Shown here: positions 12,201 to 20,672 of the stretch, piece by piece
How the letters are laid out: every line of letters starts with the position of its first letter
How positions within the stretch are numbered: position 1 is the stretch's first letter
From: Pomphorhynchus laevis
Lineage: Eukaryota > Acanthocephala > Palaeacanthocephala > Echinorhynchida > Pomphorhynchidae
DNA: 64,000 nucleotides
Reading direction: 5' to 3'
NCBI GenBank assembly: GCA_012934845.2
Contig: WNNJ02000308.1
Span: forward strand, 124,001 to 188,000
Program-made: the position numbers and the translations under genes
Notes under the pieces: generated by a model
The model's input: only the letters and a program-made list of their open reading frames with translations
Databases searched by the model: none
What the model was told of the DNA's origin: nothing

Positions 12201-12774
12201 TGCAAGTCTTTTGAAAGAATCGTGTTAAAAGTTAAAGCTTGATTGTGTGTTGATTCTAACAATTGAGCTAGCCTGTAGGCTTTGGTTTTATCTAACAACG
12301 GATTTTCCAGTAAGCGGTCTCGGATTGTGACCGAAGAGATTCCAGCGACAAAAGCATCTCATAAGAAGATGCCTCTATGTTAATCCGCCGTTAAGGTCTT
12401 GGAATTGATCTGTTTAGCCAAAGCTTCCAGTGCTATTATAAATTGATCAATCGTTTGTGTGAATTCTTGTCGTAGGCTATATAGATGATGGCGGACATAT
12501 ATCTCCCCTGTCTTTTACAAATATAGAAGCAAGAGTAGCTATTGCATTTGTTTATGACTCGCTATCATCAAAGAGATTGTAGACAGATTCAGAAACATGA
12601 TTGACTAAAAGGTCGAATTTCTACTCTTCGGTCACTGAGTCGATCGAACGGACGAAAACCTTAAATCGTTTCAACCAGTGACGCCATATTGTTGATGAGT
12701 CGTTGTGATCAGGCGTGAGGTCCAAAACTAATGGTTTGAACAGCTTGTCGATTTTGTACAATGTATGATAAATT

Positions 12775-12875
12775 AAATTGAGAGAGACGACAGAAGTTAA
12801 ATAGCTTTATCATACATCTGAAAGCAAAACAATTGTAAGAACAAAGCATAGTTAGATTTAGAAAATCACCACAAT
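12775..12875 (-). repeat. Terminal direct repeat of the gypsy fossil, element 5' side
   Basis: Partner of 9116-9217, about 92 percent identical by eye. The minus-strand gag remnant starts just inside it. Confidence 0.72.
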
Positions 12876-13012
12876 TATTTATTTAACAATTTATATCCAA
12901 TATTTCGGTGGCTGAAAAAATCTAAGAGATAAAGATATAAAATGTAGTAATGTTTGGTTTTGGTGTGCCCACGTACCACCGAAATATTTGATCTAAATTG
13001 TGAAATAAATAA
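12873..13012. repeat. Small foldback element (about 140 bp, 39-bp inverted arms)
   Basis: Left arm from aattatttatttaacaattt to atttcggtgg; right arm ccaccgaaatatt to aaataaataatt is its near-perfect complement (three differences by eye). The centre is unrelated. It is non-coding and MITE-like, and sits against the outer edge of the gypsy terminal repeat. Confidence 0.75.
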
Positions 13013-13068
13013 TTGTATCTTCGCCTTATTTACAATCTAATGACAATTGGAGACACCTATTAACAATT

Positions 13069-13252
13069 TTTATGAATTGACTAATAAATAGTAGACGATT
13101 TATCAGAATTAGGATTAGAGGCCATGAAAAGGAATTGCTATGCTATCAGGTTTTGGCCCCTATTCTTCGGCCCAACACAGCAGCGAGCTAAAATACGTGC
13201 CAATAACGTATTTCATTTTATGAAATATGATTATCTAGTGAATCTTATTTAA
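13069..13252 (-). repeat. Penelope-tail repeat, copy A
   Basis: Antisense copy of the dispersed repeat found at 55085-55402: it has the phrases aggattagaggcc, tgctatgctatcagg, ttggcccctattc, cagcagcgagc and gattatctagtg in the same order and spacing. The AT-rich distal half is shortened. The stem described for the family is kept with wobble pairs. Confidence 0.75.
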
Positions 13253-13324
13253 ATACAAAGTATACTATTTATTATCCATCCATAAAACTTTTCCAAAACT
13301 ATTTCAAGAACATCCAACCGAGTA

Positions 13325-14413
13325 ATGGCTACTTCTTCACGTTGCTGTTCCTGTAACAGTAAAAACTCAATATGTCGAAGTTGCATCTGTGCTAAAACTG
13401 GTCGTACTTGCGTGGACTGCTATGCTCAAAACTGTGAAAACGGTAATTCTAAAGAAATAAACCGATCACGATCTGTAGAAGTCCATCTACCTCTAAATAG
13501 TGAAAATTCCACATTACGCTACAACGACATCTCAACAACTCGTCTTGGAGATTCTGTGTCGCAATTCAATCCTTCTCGTTCTGCTAGCGCTATACAGATT
13601 CCAAACTGTGTATTACCATCCTTGTCACCTATTATCACACAAGGAGAGTTTGTTTCACTAAATTTAAAGTGTACTGCGTTGGATTGTCCGATATATTCTT
13701 CCGTAAAAGTGCCATGCCAAGTTTCCAGGGAATTTTTCACACGAGATTTTCTGTGTGGGTTTTGTTCCGCTAAGTTATTATTCGACTTAAAACAGTCGTT
13801 AGCGAGCGCCAATTCCTCTATTAATGATCTACAAACAAGAATAGAATATCTCAATCTCACTTCTTCGCCTTCCGTGCCAACTTTTAATCCAGAGTTCTCA
13901 ATACCTCGTCAAACTTTCGCATCTATTATCCGCAAAGAAGTGACTCGCTCAGTACTCGCAACATCTCAATTCGATGGTCAATCAACATCTCCCCTAACAA
14001 TAATTCAAGCATGTAATAGGCAACAACGGCCGTCAAACGTAATAATACGTGGACTACCTAATTCATCAGACGATCTTGCTTTAGTATCGGATCTTATCGC
14101 ATCGTTGAACGTGTCTTGTGCATCCACATGTCGTTTGTATTTACGCCGACTCCCTGCAAAACGTCAAAATATTCCTCCGTGGATACTTGTTACATCTGAT
14201 GAAGCAACCACCACGTCAATTCTGAACAATGCCTACAAACTGAGAGAATCGACTCGATTTCACAACGTTTATGTAAGCCCGGATATCTCACCACCTGAGG
14301 TGGAAGCACTAAAATTACTCAGGAAACAATTACACGAAAAACGTTTGGCTGATCCTTCGCATAAATTTATAATTCGCAATAACCGAGTTATTCGTTTGCA
14401 AAAAATCATTTAA
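13325..14413 (+). CDS. LINE ORF1 protein with N-terminal cysteine-rich motif
   Basis: Intact 362-codon frame. The start ATG follows an AT-rich leader and opens directly onto a Cys cluster at residues 7-37 (CCSCNSKNSICRSCICAK, then CVDC), a motif I recall from ORF1 proteins of L2/CR1-type LINEs in marine invertebrates. A second Cys-containing segment is around residues 120-155 (LKCTALDCPIY, FLCGFCSAKL), followed by a likely coiled coil (SLASANSSINDLQTRIEYL). The C-terminal third (VIIRGLPNSSDDLALVSDLI to NNRVIRLQ) has the shape of an RRM-like RNA-binding region plus C-terminal domain. The expected role is RNA binding and chaperoning of the element RNA. ORF2 follows about 150 bases later in another frame. 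Confidence 0.82.
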   Translation: MATSSRCCSCNSKNSICRSCICAKTGRTCVDCYAQNCENGNSKEINRSRSVEVHLPLNSENSTLRYNDISTTRLGDSVSQFNPSRSASAIQIPNCVLPSLSPIITQGEFVSLNLKCTALDCPIYSSVKVPCQVSREFFTRDFLCGFCSAKLLFDLKQSLASANSSINDLQTRIEYLNLTSSPSVPTFNPEFSIPRQTFASIIRKEVTRSVLATSQFDGQSTSPLTIIQACNRQQRPSNVIIRGLPNSSDDLALVSDLIASLNVSCASTCRLYLRRLPAKRQNIPPWILVTSDEATTTSILNNAYKLRESTRFHNVYVSPDISPPEVEALKLLRKQLHEKRLADPSHKFIIRNNRVIRLQKII

Positions 14414-14562
14414 TCTCCGCCGAAATTCAACCAAATATATCACCACCCTCCATATGACGTCATGATAAATCGCAAACAACAACGAGGCGAAAATTGTCTG
14501 ATTCTCCCTCCTCTTCCTTGGGTTGTTTCGCGCCATTTAACTCCAAATCATCCTCCCTAAAT

Positions 14563-15163
14563 TCTCCTTCTAAATACTCACATCGGTCTCATCAACATTC
14601 GTTCCTTACTTCACAAACTCGACCTTGCACTCGAAGTCTTCCAAAATAACTCACTTTCACTTCTCTGCCTAACCGAATCTTGGCATTCCACAAACGACAT
14701 ATCCATTCGAAGAATCGTATCCCTTAACCTTAACGTTGCTGAACGTGCTCGACATGGTGATCCAGGAAGCATCAATCATGGTGGTCTACTTTCCTTTTCT
14801 TTGCCCGCTATATCGTTACATGTTCTAAACTTTCCAGTTGCCCCTACGTCATTCGAGCTGATGTGCTTTAACGCTATACACTTTAGTAGACGAATTTGTT
14901 TCGTCCTTATATATCGACCAGGCTCATTTGCGCCATGCCTTACATTCTTTGACGAACTCTTTGATATGCTCTTTAACCTAAGCATTACATCATCTCCCGT
15001 CATTATTCTTGGTGACCTCAACATTCGACTTGACAGACCATCATGCGCTCACTCGTCACACCTACTCAAGACATTATCAGACTTTGGCTTCAGATATATC
15101 CCAACTGAATCCACTCATATCCAAGGTGCACCGTTGATATTCACGTCAAACTTTTATATCTGA
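14563..15163 (+). CDS. LINE ORF2 endonuclease domain (partial)
   Basis: Open frame of about 200 codons with no usable ATG at its front; it is the N-terminal part of ORF2. Motifs in order: GLINIRSLLHKLDLAL, LCLTESWHS (metal-binding Glu), GDPGSINHGGLLSF, FVLIYRPG, VIILGDLNIRLD (catalytic D-x-N), and TESTHIQG. The usual end of the domain (DLVL then SDHFLI) is missing because the frame runs into the 15164-15464 insert. Homologous to the domains at 3.7 and 23.1 kb. Confidence 0.8.
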
Positions 15164-15464
15164 AACAGTTATACCATTGAAAATTTGATTGTTATTTTTA
15201 TTCGAGACTATTGATCGTAAGCGAAGATTAATTAGTAAACGATTAGTGAAACTATTTAATATTATTAATGTGCATGTTGTTGAACATGTTTATTGAACCT
15301 TTCTAGAATGTGATATTTAGATTTTTAATGTAGATATCATATGCAAACTTACAAAGTAATTTAAAATTAACAATTCACTATGACATTTGGAAAAATGTTA
15401 GGAAAAAATAGAAGCGCGATGTACACAAATTCACTATGACATTTGAAAAAATATTCAGGAGCGC
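15164..15464. other. AT-rich insert or replacement in the LINE ORF2
   Basis: About 300 bases of AT-rich, stop-filled sequence where the endonuclease end should be. It holds two copies of an aattcactatgacatttg phrase about 57 bases apart. I see no terminal repeats or coding. LINE coding resumes at about 15465 (PWLDSDCRRAKRSLR). Confidence 0.6.
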
Positions 15465-16340
15465 CCTGGTTGGATAGCGATTGCCGAAGAGCAAAGCGCT
15501 CCTTACGACACCATCACCGATGGCACTCAAGATTCCATCGTCGTAATATCACCGAGCTATTAAACTCATCTTACTCATAATACCTCGAATTTCGACGCAA
15601 ATACCGATATCTTTTGAACTCAAAATGCTCCTCATACTGGCAAAGCAAAACATCTTTGCGTGACAATCATCAACACGCGTGGAAATCCATTAATAACCTT
15701 TTGAGTAGAAACAAATCCGTCACGTCTATCTCTATCTCTTCCAACGAATTCGCATCTCATTTGCAACGCAAAATAGCTCGAACTTTGACCTCAATCGACG
15801 TATCATTATCTTCTAGTTTATCCTACCTAGCCCCATATCATACTGAACGGTTTCACTTTTCACTTTTATCTATCGATAGCGTATATGATGCCCTAGCACG
15901 ATTACCCAATTCAACCTCTCCTCTCGATCCTGTTCCAACATACATTCTAAAGTTACTAAGTGACACCATAAGCCCTTATCTCACAAGTATCTTCAACATG
16001 TCTATCCATTTATCACACTACCCTTCGTCGTTCAAACATGCCATAGTTTGCCCATTATTAAAGAAGCATCATCTTGATCCCAGTTCCGCCTCCTCCTATA
16101 GACCAATATCAAACCTTCCGACCATCTCAAAACTTTTCGAGCGTCTCATCCTCAGACAGGTAAGCAACTACATATCATCAAATTCTATGTTTCCACCTTT
16201 TCAATCTGCATATCGACCTCAACATTCTACTATGACCGCATGCACAAAACTCTCCAATGATCTACTTCTTGCTATTGACAAACATCTAGTAAGCCTTGTA
16301 ATTTCACTTGATTTATCCTCCGCCTTTGATGTAGTTATAA
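15465..16340 (+). CDS. LINE ORF2 linker and RT fingers/palm, first frame
   Basis: Linker (DSDCRRAKRSLRHHHR) runs into a clean frame from 15614: SPLDPVPTYILKLLSDTISP, FKHAIVCPLLKKHHLDP, SYRPISNLPTISKLFERLIL, FQSAYRPQHSTMTACTKLSN and VISLDLSSAFDVV (box A with first catalytic Asp). Homology leaves this frame at about 16335, where one frameshift moves it to the next frame. The frame itself stays open to 16450 by chance. LLKKP-like and HST.TA spellings favour the L2 group. Confidence 0.82.
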
Positions 16341-17384
16341 CATTATACTTCTCTCATGTCTCAGACACGTTACTGCTTCTCGTCTCATGTCATTTCTTGG
16401 TTCAAATCCTACCTCTCAAATCGCTCTTATCACGTAGTATCCAACTCTAACTCTTCTGCGCCGGTTCCTCTCAGCTGCGGTGTACCACAAGGATCCGTTC
16501 TAGGGCCGCTTCTTTTCACCCTTCTTCTTGGTGATTTATCTTCCATCATGGTCCCTTTCGGTTTTGAAGTTATTCAGTACGCTGACGATATAGTAATCTA
16601 TGCATCATGCACACTCACATCTGCATCCAACCTCGCTTCCGATGCATCATCTTGCCTGTCTGCTATTCACGCATATCTTTGCTCAATCCGTATGTTTTTA
16701 AACAACGAGAAATCTAACATGATGTGGATAACACCGCGCCACTCTTACACCCTCGATTTTCCAGTATGCATACACAATTTCCGTCTACCAGAAGTGACTA
16801 TCATGACAATCTGTGGTGTCCCTTTTGACAATAATCTCTCGTTTCTGTCTTTCATTCGTAGCAAGATCAGTTCATGCTCCCTCATCCTCCGTGACATCCG
16901 AAGTGTCCGTAGAAACCTCGACGTGAAATCGACAACTATTTTAATCTCCAGCCTTTTCATGCCTCGTCTCGAATATTGCTTAGGTATTCTCGTAAACTGT
17001 CCAGCATATCAATTTCACTATTTACAAAGGATTATGCACACGGCTGCTAGAGTCATCTTCCGCCTTCGCAAGTACGACCACATCTCCAACTCCCCCCGCA
17101 TCCTTAATTGGCTCGACATTCCGAGCCGCATAACCTCTCAAATTCTCACACTTGCATGGCAAATCAAATTCCGGCACAACCCTCTTTATCTAAATCTTCC
17201 TGATAGCGCATCCAATATGACGACTGGTCTCTCCATAAGTCATCGCTCCTACTCGCTTTTCGTCCTCCGTCACAACGGTAATCACGGATATCGTGCGTTC
17301 ACCATCGCTGCACCACGCCTTTGTAACAAACTTCATCGAGATACAAAATCATTGCGTCGCTTAAACACTTCAAAACTTCCTTGA
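16340..17384 (+). CDS. LINE ORF2 RT palm/thumb and C-terminus, second frame
   Basis: Continues the RT after the frameshift: VISWFKSYLSNRSYHVV, SCGVPQGSVLGPLLF, the catalytic YADD in QYADDIVIYASC, LNNEKSNMMWITPR, and the C-terminal conserved stretch ILRDIRSVRRNLD, PRLEYCLGILVNCP, RIMHTAARVIFRLRKYDHI to LNTSKLP. It is intact over about 340 codons. The C-terminus matches 78-917 residue by residue in many places. Confidence 0.85.
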
Positions 17385-17572
17385 TCGCCATACTTCTTGC
17401 AAACGAACTAAAATAACACTTTCAGCCGCAATCAATTCAATAACTCTACATACAAGTTCAAACATTCATCGGACGTAAACCTGTCTTTTAATTTTTATAG
17501 TGGGCCTGTAAATGGTTCTATTTACCACAAAGGCCACTCTAAATAAATTCTATTTTATTCTATTGGTTTATC

Positions 17573-18060
17573 TTGTTCTAGTGATACCGTCACATCTAAA
17601 AAGTTGAATTTTGTTTTTTTTCTAGCCATTTGCATGTGAATTTTAATTTACAGTTTTCATGTAATCTTTTTATTAATGCTTCAACATGTTTTTCTTCCTT
17701 AAATATGGCAAGTATGTTGTCAGTATAGCGCAATAGTAAATATGTTTATAATTGTGATTCGATTCTTTTAAGACGTTGTTTTCAAAATGGCCCATGTAGA
17801 AGTCGGCAAAATTAGGTCCTAGGGGTGATCCCATTGATACATCATATTTTTGTACAAACGTTTGTTTGTCAAAGATGAATGGGGTTTTTGTTGAACAAAT
17901 ATTTAGCAATTTTTCCAATTTTGTTTTGTTAATGTCGGGTTTCTTCCAATGTCGGGTTCGGGTAATGTTTCAAGAAGCATTACAGCCATCTCTATTACAA
18001 CGGAATCGATACATCACGTTGTGCGTTTCTTCTATGTAGAAAGTTTCTGATAAACTTTCT
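17573..18060 (-). mobile_element. Penelope-like element fragment: GIY-YIG-like Cys motif and RT core
   Basis: Minus strand, in order: a piece at 18060-17960 reading HNVMYRFRCNRDGCNAS, which resembles the Cys-containing start of the Penelope GIY-YIG endonuclease; then at 17918-17673 an RT segment (TPFIFDKQTFVQKYDVSMGS and SPLGPNFADFYMGHFE) with the Penelope landmark QxxGxxMGSPLxP; then a degenerate catalytic region (LRYTDNILAIF, another frame) to about 17580. An endonuclease motif upstream of the RT fits the permuted Naiad-type order rather than classical Penelope. Pieces between them are missing and the junction has a repeated cccgacatt, so rearrangement is possible. Confidence 0.68.
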
Positions 18061-18179
18061 TAATACTTTAAATTTATTTTTAATATATTTTCTGTTTGAT
18101 GCAAATATTACATTGAGGTTTTATCTCTTGATGGGATCACACTTCATGGAATTCCACTATTCCCTCTTTCTTTTCCATG

Positions 18180-19718
18180 CTCTCTCAATGATGCACGCGG
18201 CATTTTCCCTCTAAACTGCCATGCTCACACGATGGAACATGAACAACATGGCACGCTGGTCCCTAGTGGCACGCTTGAGGCGTCGTCCCAACTCTTCCAA
18301 GAAAATCAGTGACTCGGTGCCAATCGATCCGTGAGTCTATATGGCTACTGGCGTAAATTAGTATATGCGATCATTTAATTCAGAATATTTTCGCCGTTTT
18401 CTGAATTCGGCTATCTTGGCGGCTGCTCCTGCGTGATGGGTTGCAGTGGCCTGGAAACTCCTCGCCGGGAGTTACCAGGTCACTAGGGTTGGTGAAAATG
18501 AATGCCTAGTCGCAACGCAACCGCGATAGATAAAATCCGGTCATCCAATCAATTTCTAACTGATGATATTGGGAGGGTGAAGAGAAAGTCACCCGAAGGC
18601 AAGGACGCAGATGCTAAAATACGAGAACGATCCTGCGGGGTAATAACTTCGGGCAATACCTCTTACATTAATAAGTGATAAACCGGACGGGACCATCGTT
18701 TTATGGGAAACATTTTCTGACGGAACATCGCCCAAAGAAATCTCTCGCCAGCGAAGGATAGCCTCAGATAGGAGTTTTGAATTCGGCTCGATCGGTTGAT
18801 CACTCGGGCAAGCTAGAATTTTAAGTGTGAGTTTAGCGGTTGAGAGATGAGATGTAGGCAGGAAGCATCGTATCCTTAACAGTGCAAACTCCTAGGTTGC
18901 CACACTTGATTTGTAGGGTTGCCTGTTTCCATGCCGTGCCGTATAGAGGTAAGTTAAGTACGGCTTGAAGGATCTTGCGTAACGAACCGTCATATTTAAT
19001 CACTGAATCGTTGAGAAAAGACAAAGTGCATCGGAGGAAGTAAGATAATTTTGCGAGATTGAAACAGTTCCTTAGAAGAAACAGTGCATCTTGCCGCGAA
19101 AAATCCCAGATCATAGATCCAACGAGCTCAAGGTTTGATATAAACTCAATGATATGTTTGATCAATGCTAGCTATATAACCAATGGGCACCCCAGTAATG
19201 TGGCTGAGTTGTGATCTGTAATGGTAAATCCTGGAAACCGTTCAAGTAAACGATTGCTTGTCTCCAAGTCCTTTGCGATGATTTCACATTTGCTTGGATT
19301 TAAACACAAATCAAGATCGGAACCGAGTAGTTGGATGGTTTTAATATCCTCCTCTATGTCGTTTACTGACCCGCCCAAAGTACAGTCGTCCATGCACCAT
19401 ACACGAAATTGTGATTTCCCTAGTTGTGACATTTCGAATATTGTGAGCTTAAAGAAGAGGGGATCCAAAGGATATCCCTTCTGAACACTCTCAGCCGAGT
19501 CGATTATGTTTAGTCCGTGAAAAAGGTCAGTCGGGTTCGCATAACATGCTTCGACGAAATTGTAAATGACGGGGATCTCTTTACAAACCTGACGTAACAT
19601 ATCCGACCTCTGAATGTAATTGAACGCGTTGGAGAAGTCCAACTTGACAATGGTGGATCCTGGAACGACATGCTTATCAAAAAAGTGACGGGCTGCGTGG
19701 ACTGTGGCTTCGTCCTAA
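18180..19718 (-). mobile_element. GPSGxD-class retroelement, RT to C-terminus, 5'-truncated and decayed
   Basis: Minus strand: EATVHAARHFF and VKLDFSNAFNYIQRSDMLRQ (box A) at 19715-19590; SAEGVQ-like SAESVQKGYPLDPLFFKL; RVWCMDDCTLGGSVNDIEED (box C as MDD), LNPSKCEIIAKD, FPGFTI and TLLGCPL to 19172; then IWDFSRQDALFLLRNCF to 18833. The C-terminus continues in other frames: RSRILASASLPSGDFLFTLP and LRLGIHF near 18620-18490, then AGAAAKIAEFRKRRKYSELN and LEELGRRLKRATRDQRAMLF with FHRVSMAV at 18450-18200. The segment normally holding the Cys/His and RPDG motifs is deleted. It is related to but distinct from the plus-strand copy at 7.8-8.9 kb. Confidence 0.75.
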
Positions 19719-19734
19719 TAATCAAACATCATCA

Positions 19735-19870
19735 CTTCTATTTGATTGTATTTTTATAGTAACCTAGTTTAAAATAAGCATCTATTAAATTATTTAAATG
19801 ATTTTTATAAAGCCAATATCATTTTACATATTATAGCAATTCTTAAAATTCCATTATTTAATGATTATTT
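19735..19870 (-). mobile_element. Penelope-like element, C-terminal connector fragment
   Basis: Minus strand reads GILRIAIICK, then [20 protein letters not shown], the conserved end of Penelope-type ORFs (RICxxxxxFxxxLxxLxxxFxxxGY). It matches 22775-22930 in inverted orientation and 55410-55510. It abuts the truncated 5' end of the RT fragment at 19718. Confidence 0.7.
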
Positions 19871-20162
19871 AGTGAATTTATTATTTCTAGATTTGTTGGT
19901 TGTTTAGTACTTGGACAAAGCATGCAAAAAGGTTTCCTGCTGAATATTGTACAAAGGAATGACCGGCAATGTCACGGAGCACGATGCGTAGTTCTTTATA
20001 TTACGGCGCACAAAAACCAGCCCGTCGTATTTCGATTTTATATAGAGCTATCAACGCTTGCAATAATCTACCCGTCATCAATCACCGTCTCTGTGTTTCA
20101 TCCAAGTCATAGAATCACTAAAATCATGGAATGCAAGTTAGACGAGGTATAACTTGTATTCC

Positions 20163-20345
20163 CAAGATTTGAATATGATTTACTCCGCTTGTAGCCACCC
20201 CAAGCTGTAGATCATTTATCACGATCAACAATCGGTTTTGAGGTGATTTGTTGCTTTATCGCAGAAGAGACGCAAAATCGTTTCTTGTAGTATATGATCT
20301 TATTTTCTGCTTCGCGGTATCATATATTACATTCTTGTATATTTA
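20163..20345 (-). pseudogene. Truncated duplicate of the N-terminal coding part of the p25-alpha gene
   Basis: About 180 bases nearly identical to 22125-22290 in the same orientation (shared phrases: tgtagatcatttatcacga, cggttttgaggtgattt, agaagagacgcaaaatcg, atgatcttattttctgc). On the minus strand it reads KQKIRSYTTRNDFASLLR, aligning with residues 34-50 of the intact gene. It has an internal stop and shift and no rest of gene, so it is non-functional. Whether it arose by DNA duplication or by 5'-partial retroposition is unclear; no poly-A tract is visible. Confidence 0.85.
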
Positions 20346-20411
20346 CTTAAGTTATCCTTAGACATTTCATAATTTTACATGCTTTTATTATTGTGTAGAC
20401 CAGGTAGGGCC

Positions 20412-20523
20412 TTGTTGGTCATAGCCTTGTATATAAATAGATATAGCATTGTATATTATTTATATGGGCTTGTTGGTCATATCCTTGCATATAAATAAAT
20501 ATAACATTGTATATTATTTATTT
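20412..20523. repeat. Tandem duplication, two units of about 56 bp
   Basis: Both units start cttgttggtcat and run through ttgtatattatttat with a few differences. They lie between the p25-alpha fragment and the intact gene, probably in the gene's downstream region. Confidence 0.75.
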
Positions 20524-20583
20524 AAAGACCTTGAAAATATTCATTTGACCATACAATTTATTCAATCATACAATGTAAATGAA

Positions 20584-20589
20584 TTTATT
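20584..20589 (-). terminator. Candidate polyadenylation signal AATAAA of the p25-alpha gene
   Basis: AATAAA on the minus strand about 85 bases after the stop codon. Another AATAAA overlaps the stop codon itself (AAATAAAAA). No transcript data; choice between them is inference. Confidence 0.4.
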
Positions 20590-20672
20590 TGAACGCAAAT
20601 GAAATACGAAAATCATTTAACATCTTTTTGAAAATATTTGAAGGCTGTATTTCACAATATTTCAAAATATTT

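Larger units (their letters stand above)
9116..12875 (-). mobile_element. Ty3/gypsy-type LTR retrotransposon, broken fossil
   Basis: Parts in element order on the minus strand: terminal repeat remnant near 12775-12875; gag remnant with a zinc-knuckle region (about 12780-12000); retroviral-type aspartic protease (LLDTGSAFNII, then VILGLPFF; 11955-11563); RT (MVIDYSLTINRDTQLDAFPIPRID; YRFRSLPF-like YQFRSLPFDLTNAVAVFQR; SYLCDVVIG; 11560-10770); RNase H (LETDASEFAMGATLSQ, VEAVRHWRYYLSG; 10720-10350); integrase core (MERLTIDFKGPLP, FSRFPFGFSC; 10131-9810) and integrase tail to about 9270. Direct repeats of about 100 bp bound it. The gene order PR-RT-RH-INT places it in Ty3/gypsy. It carries several breaks and is not active. 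Its terminal repeats differ at roughly eight of 97 aligned bases, so it is fairly old. Confidence 0.88.
13290..17560 (+). mobile_element. L2-like LINE, nearly complete two-ORF copy
   Basis: About 4.3 kb with ORF1 (13325-14413), endonuclease (14563-15163), an AT-rich insert or replacement (15164-15464), RT in two frames (15465-16340 and 16340-17384) and a 3' tail ending in ttctattttattctatt repeats near 17560. It is the best-preserved LINE in the window but cannot be active. Its RT shares the LLLGDLS signature with the 1-6 kb family yet is clearly a separate, less decayed family. Confidence 0.85.

Noticed and set aside
13519-13860. 113-codon minus frame inside LINE ORF1
   Set aside because: Antisense of the intact 362-codon ORF1, no independent motif.
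18670-18720. Plus-strand DKPDGTIVLWETF resembling the RPDG...W motif of the RT class
   Set aside because: The minus strand across the same bases continues the RT C-terminus in the right order (EAILRWREIS, then RSRILASASLP), so the plus-strand match is a coincidence.
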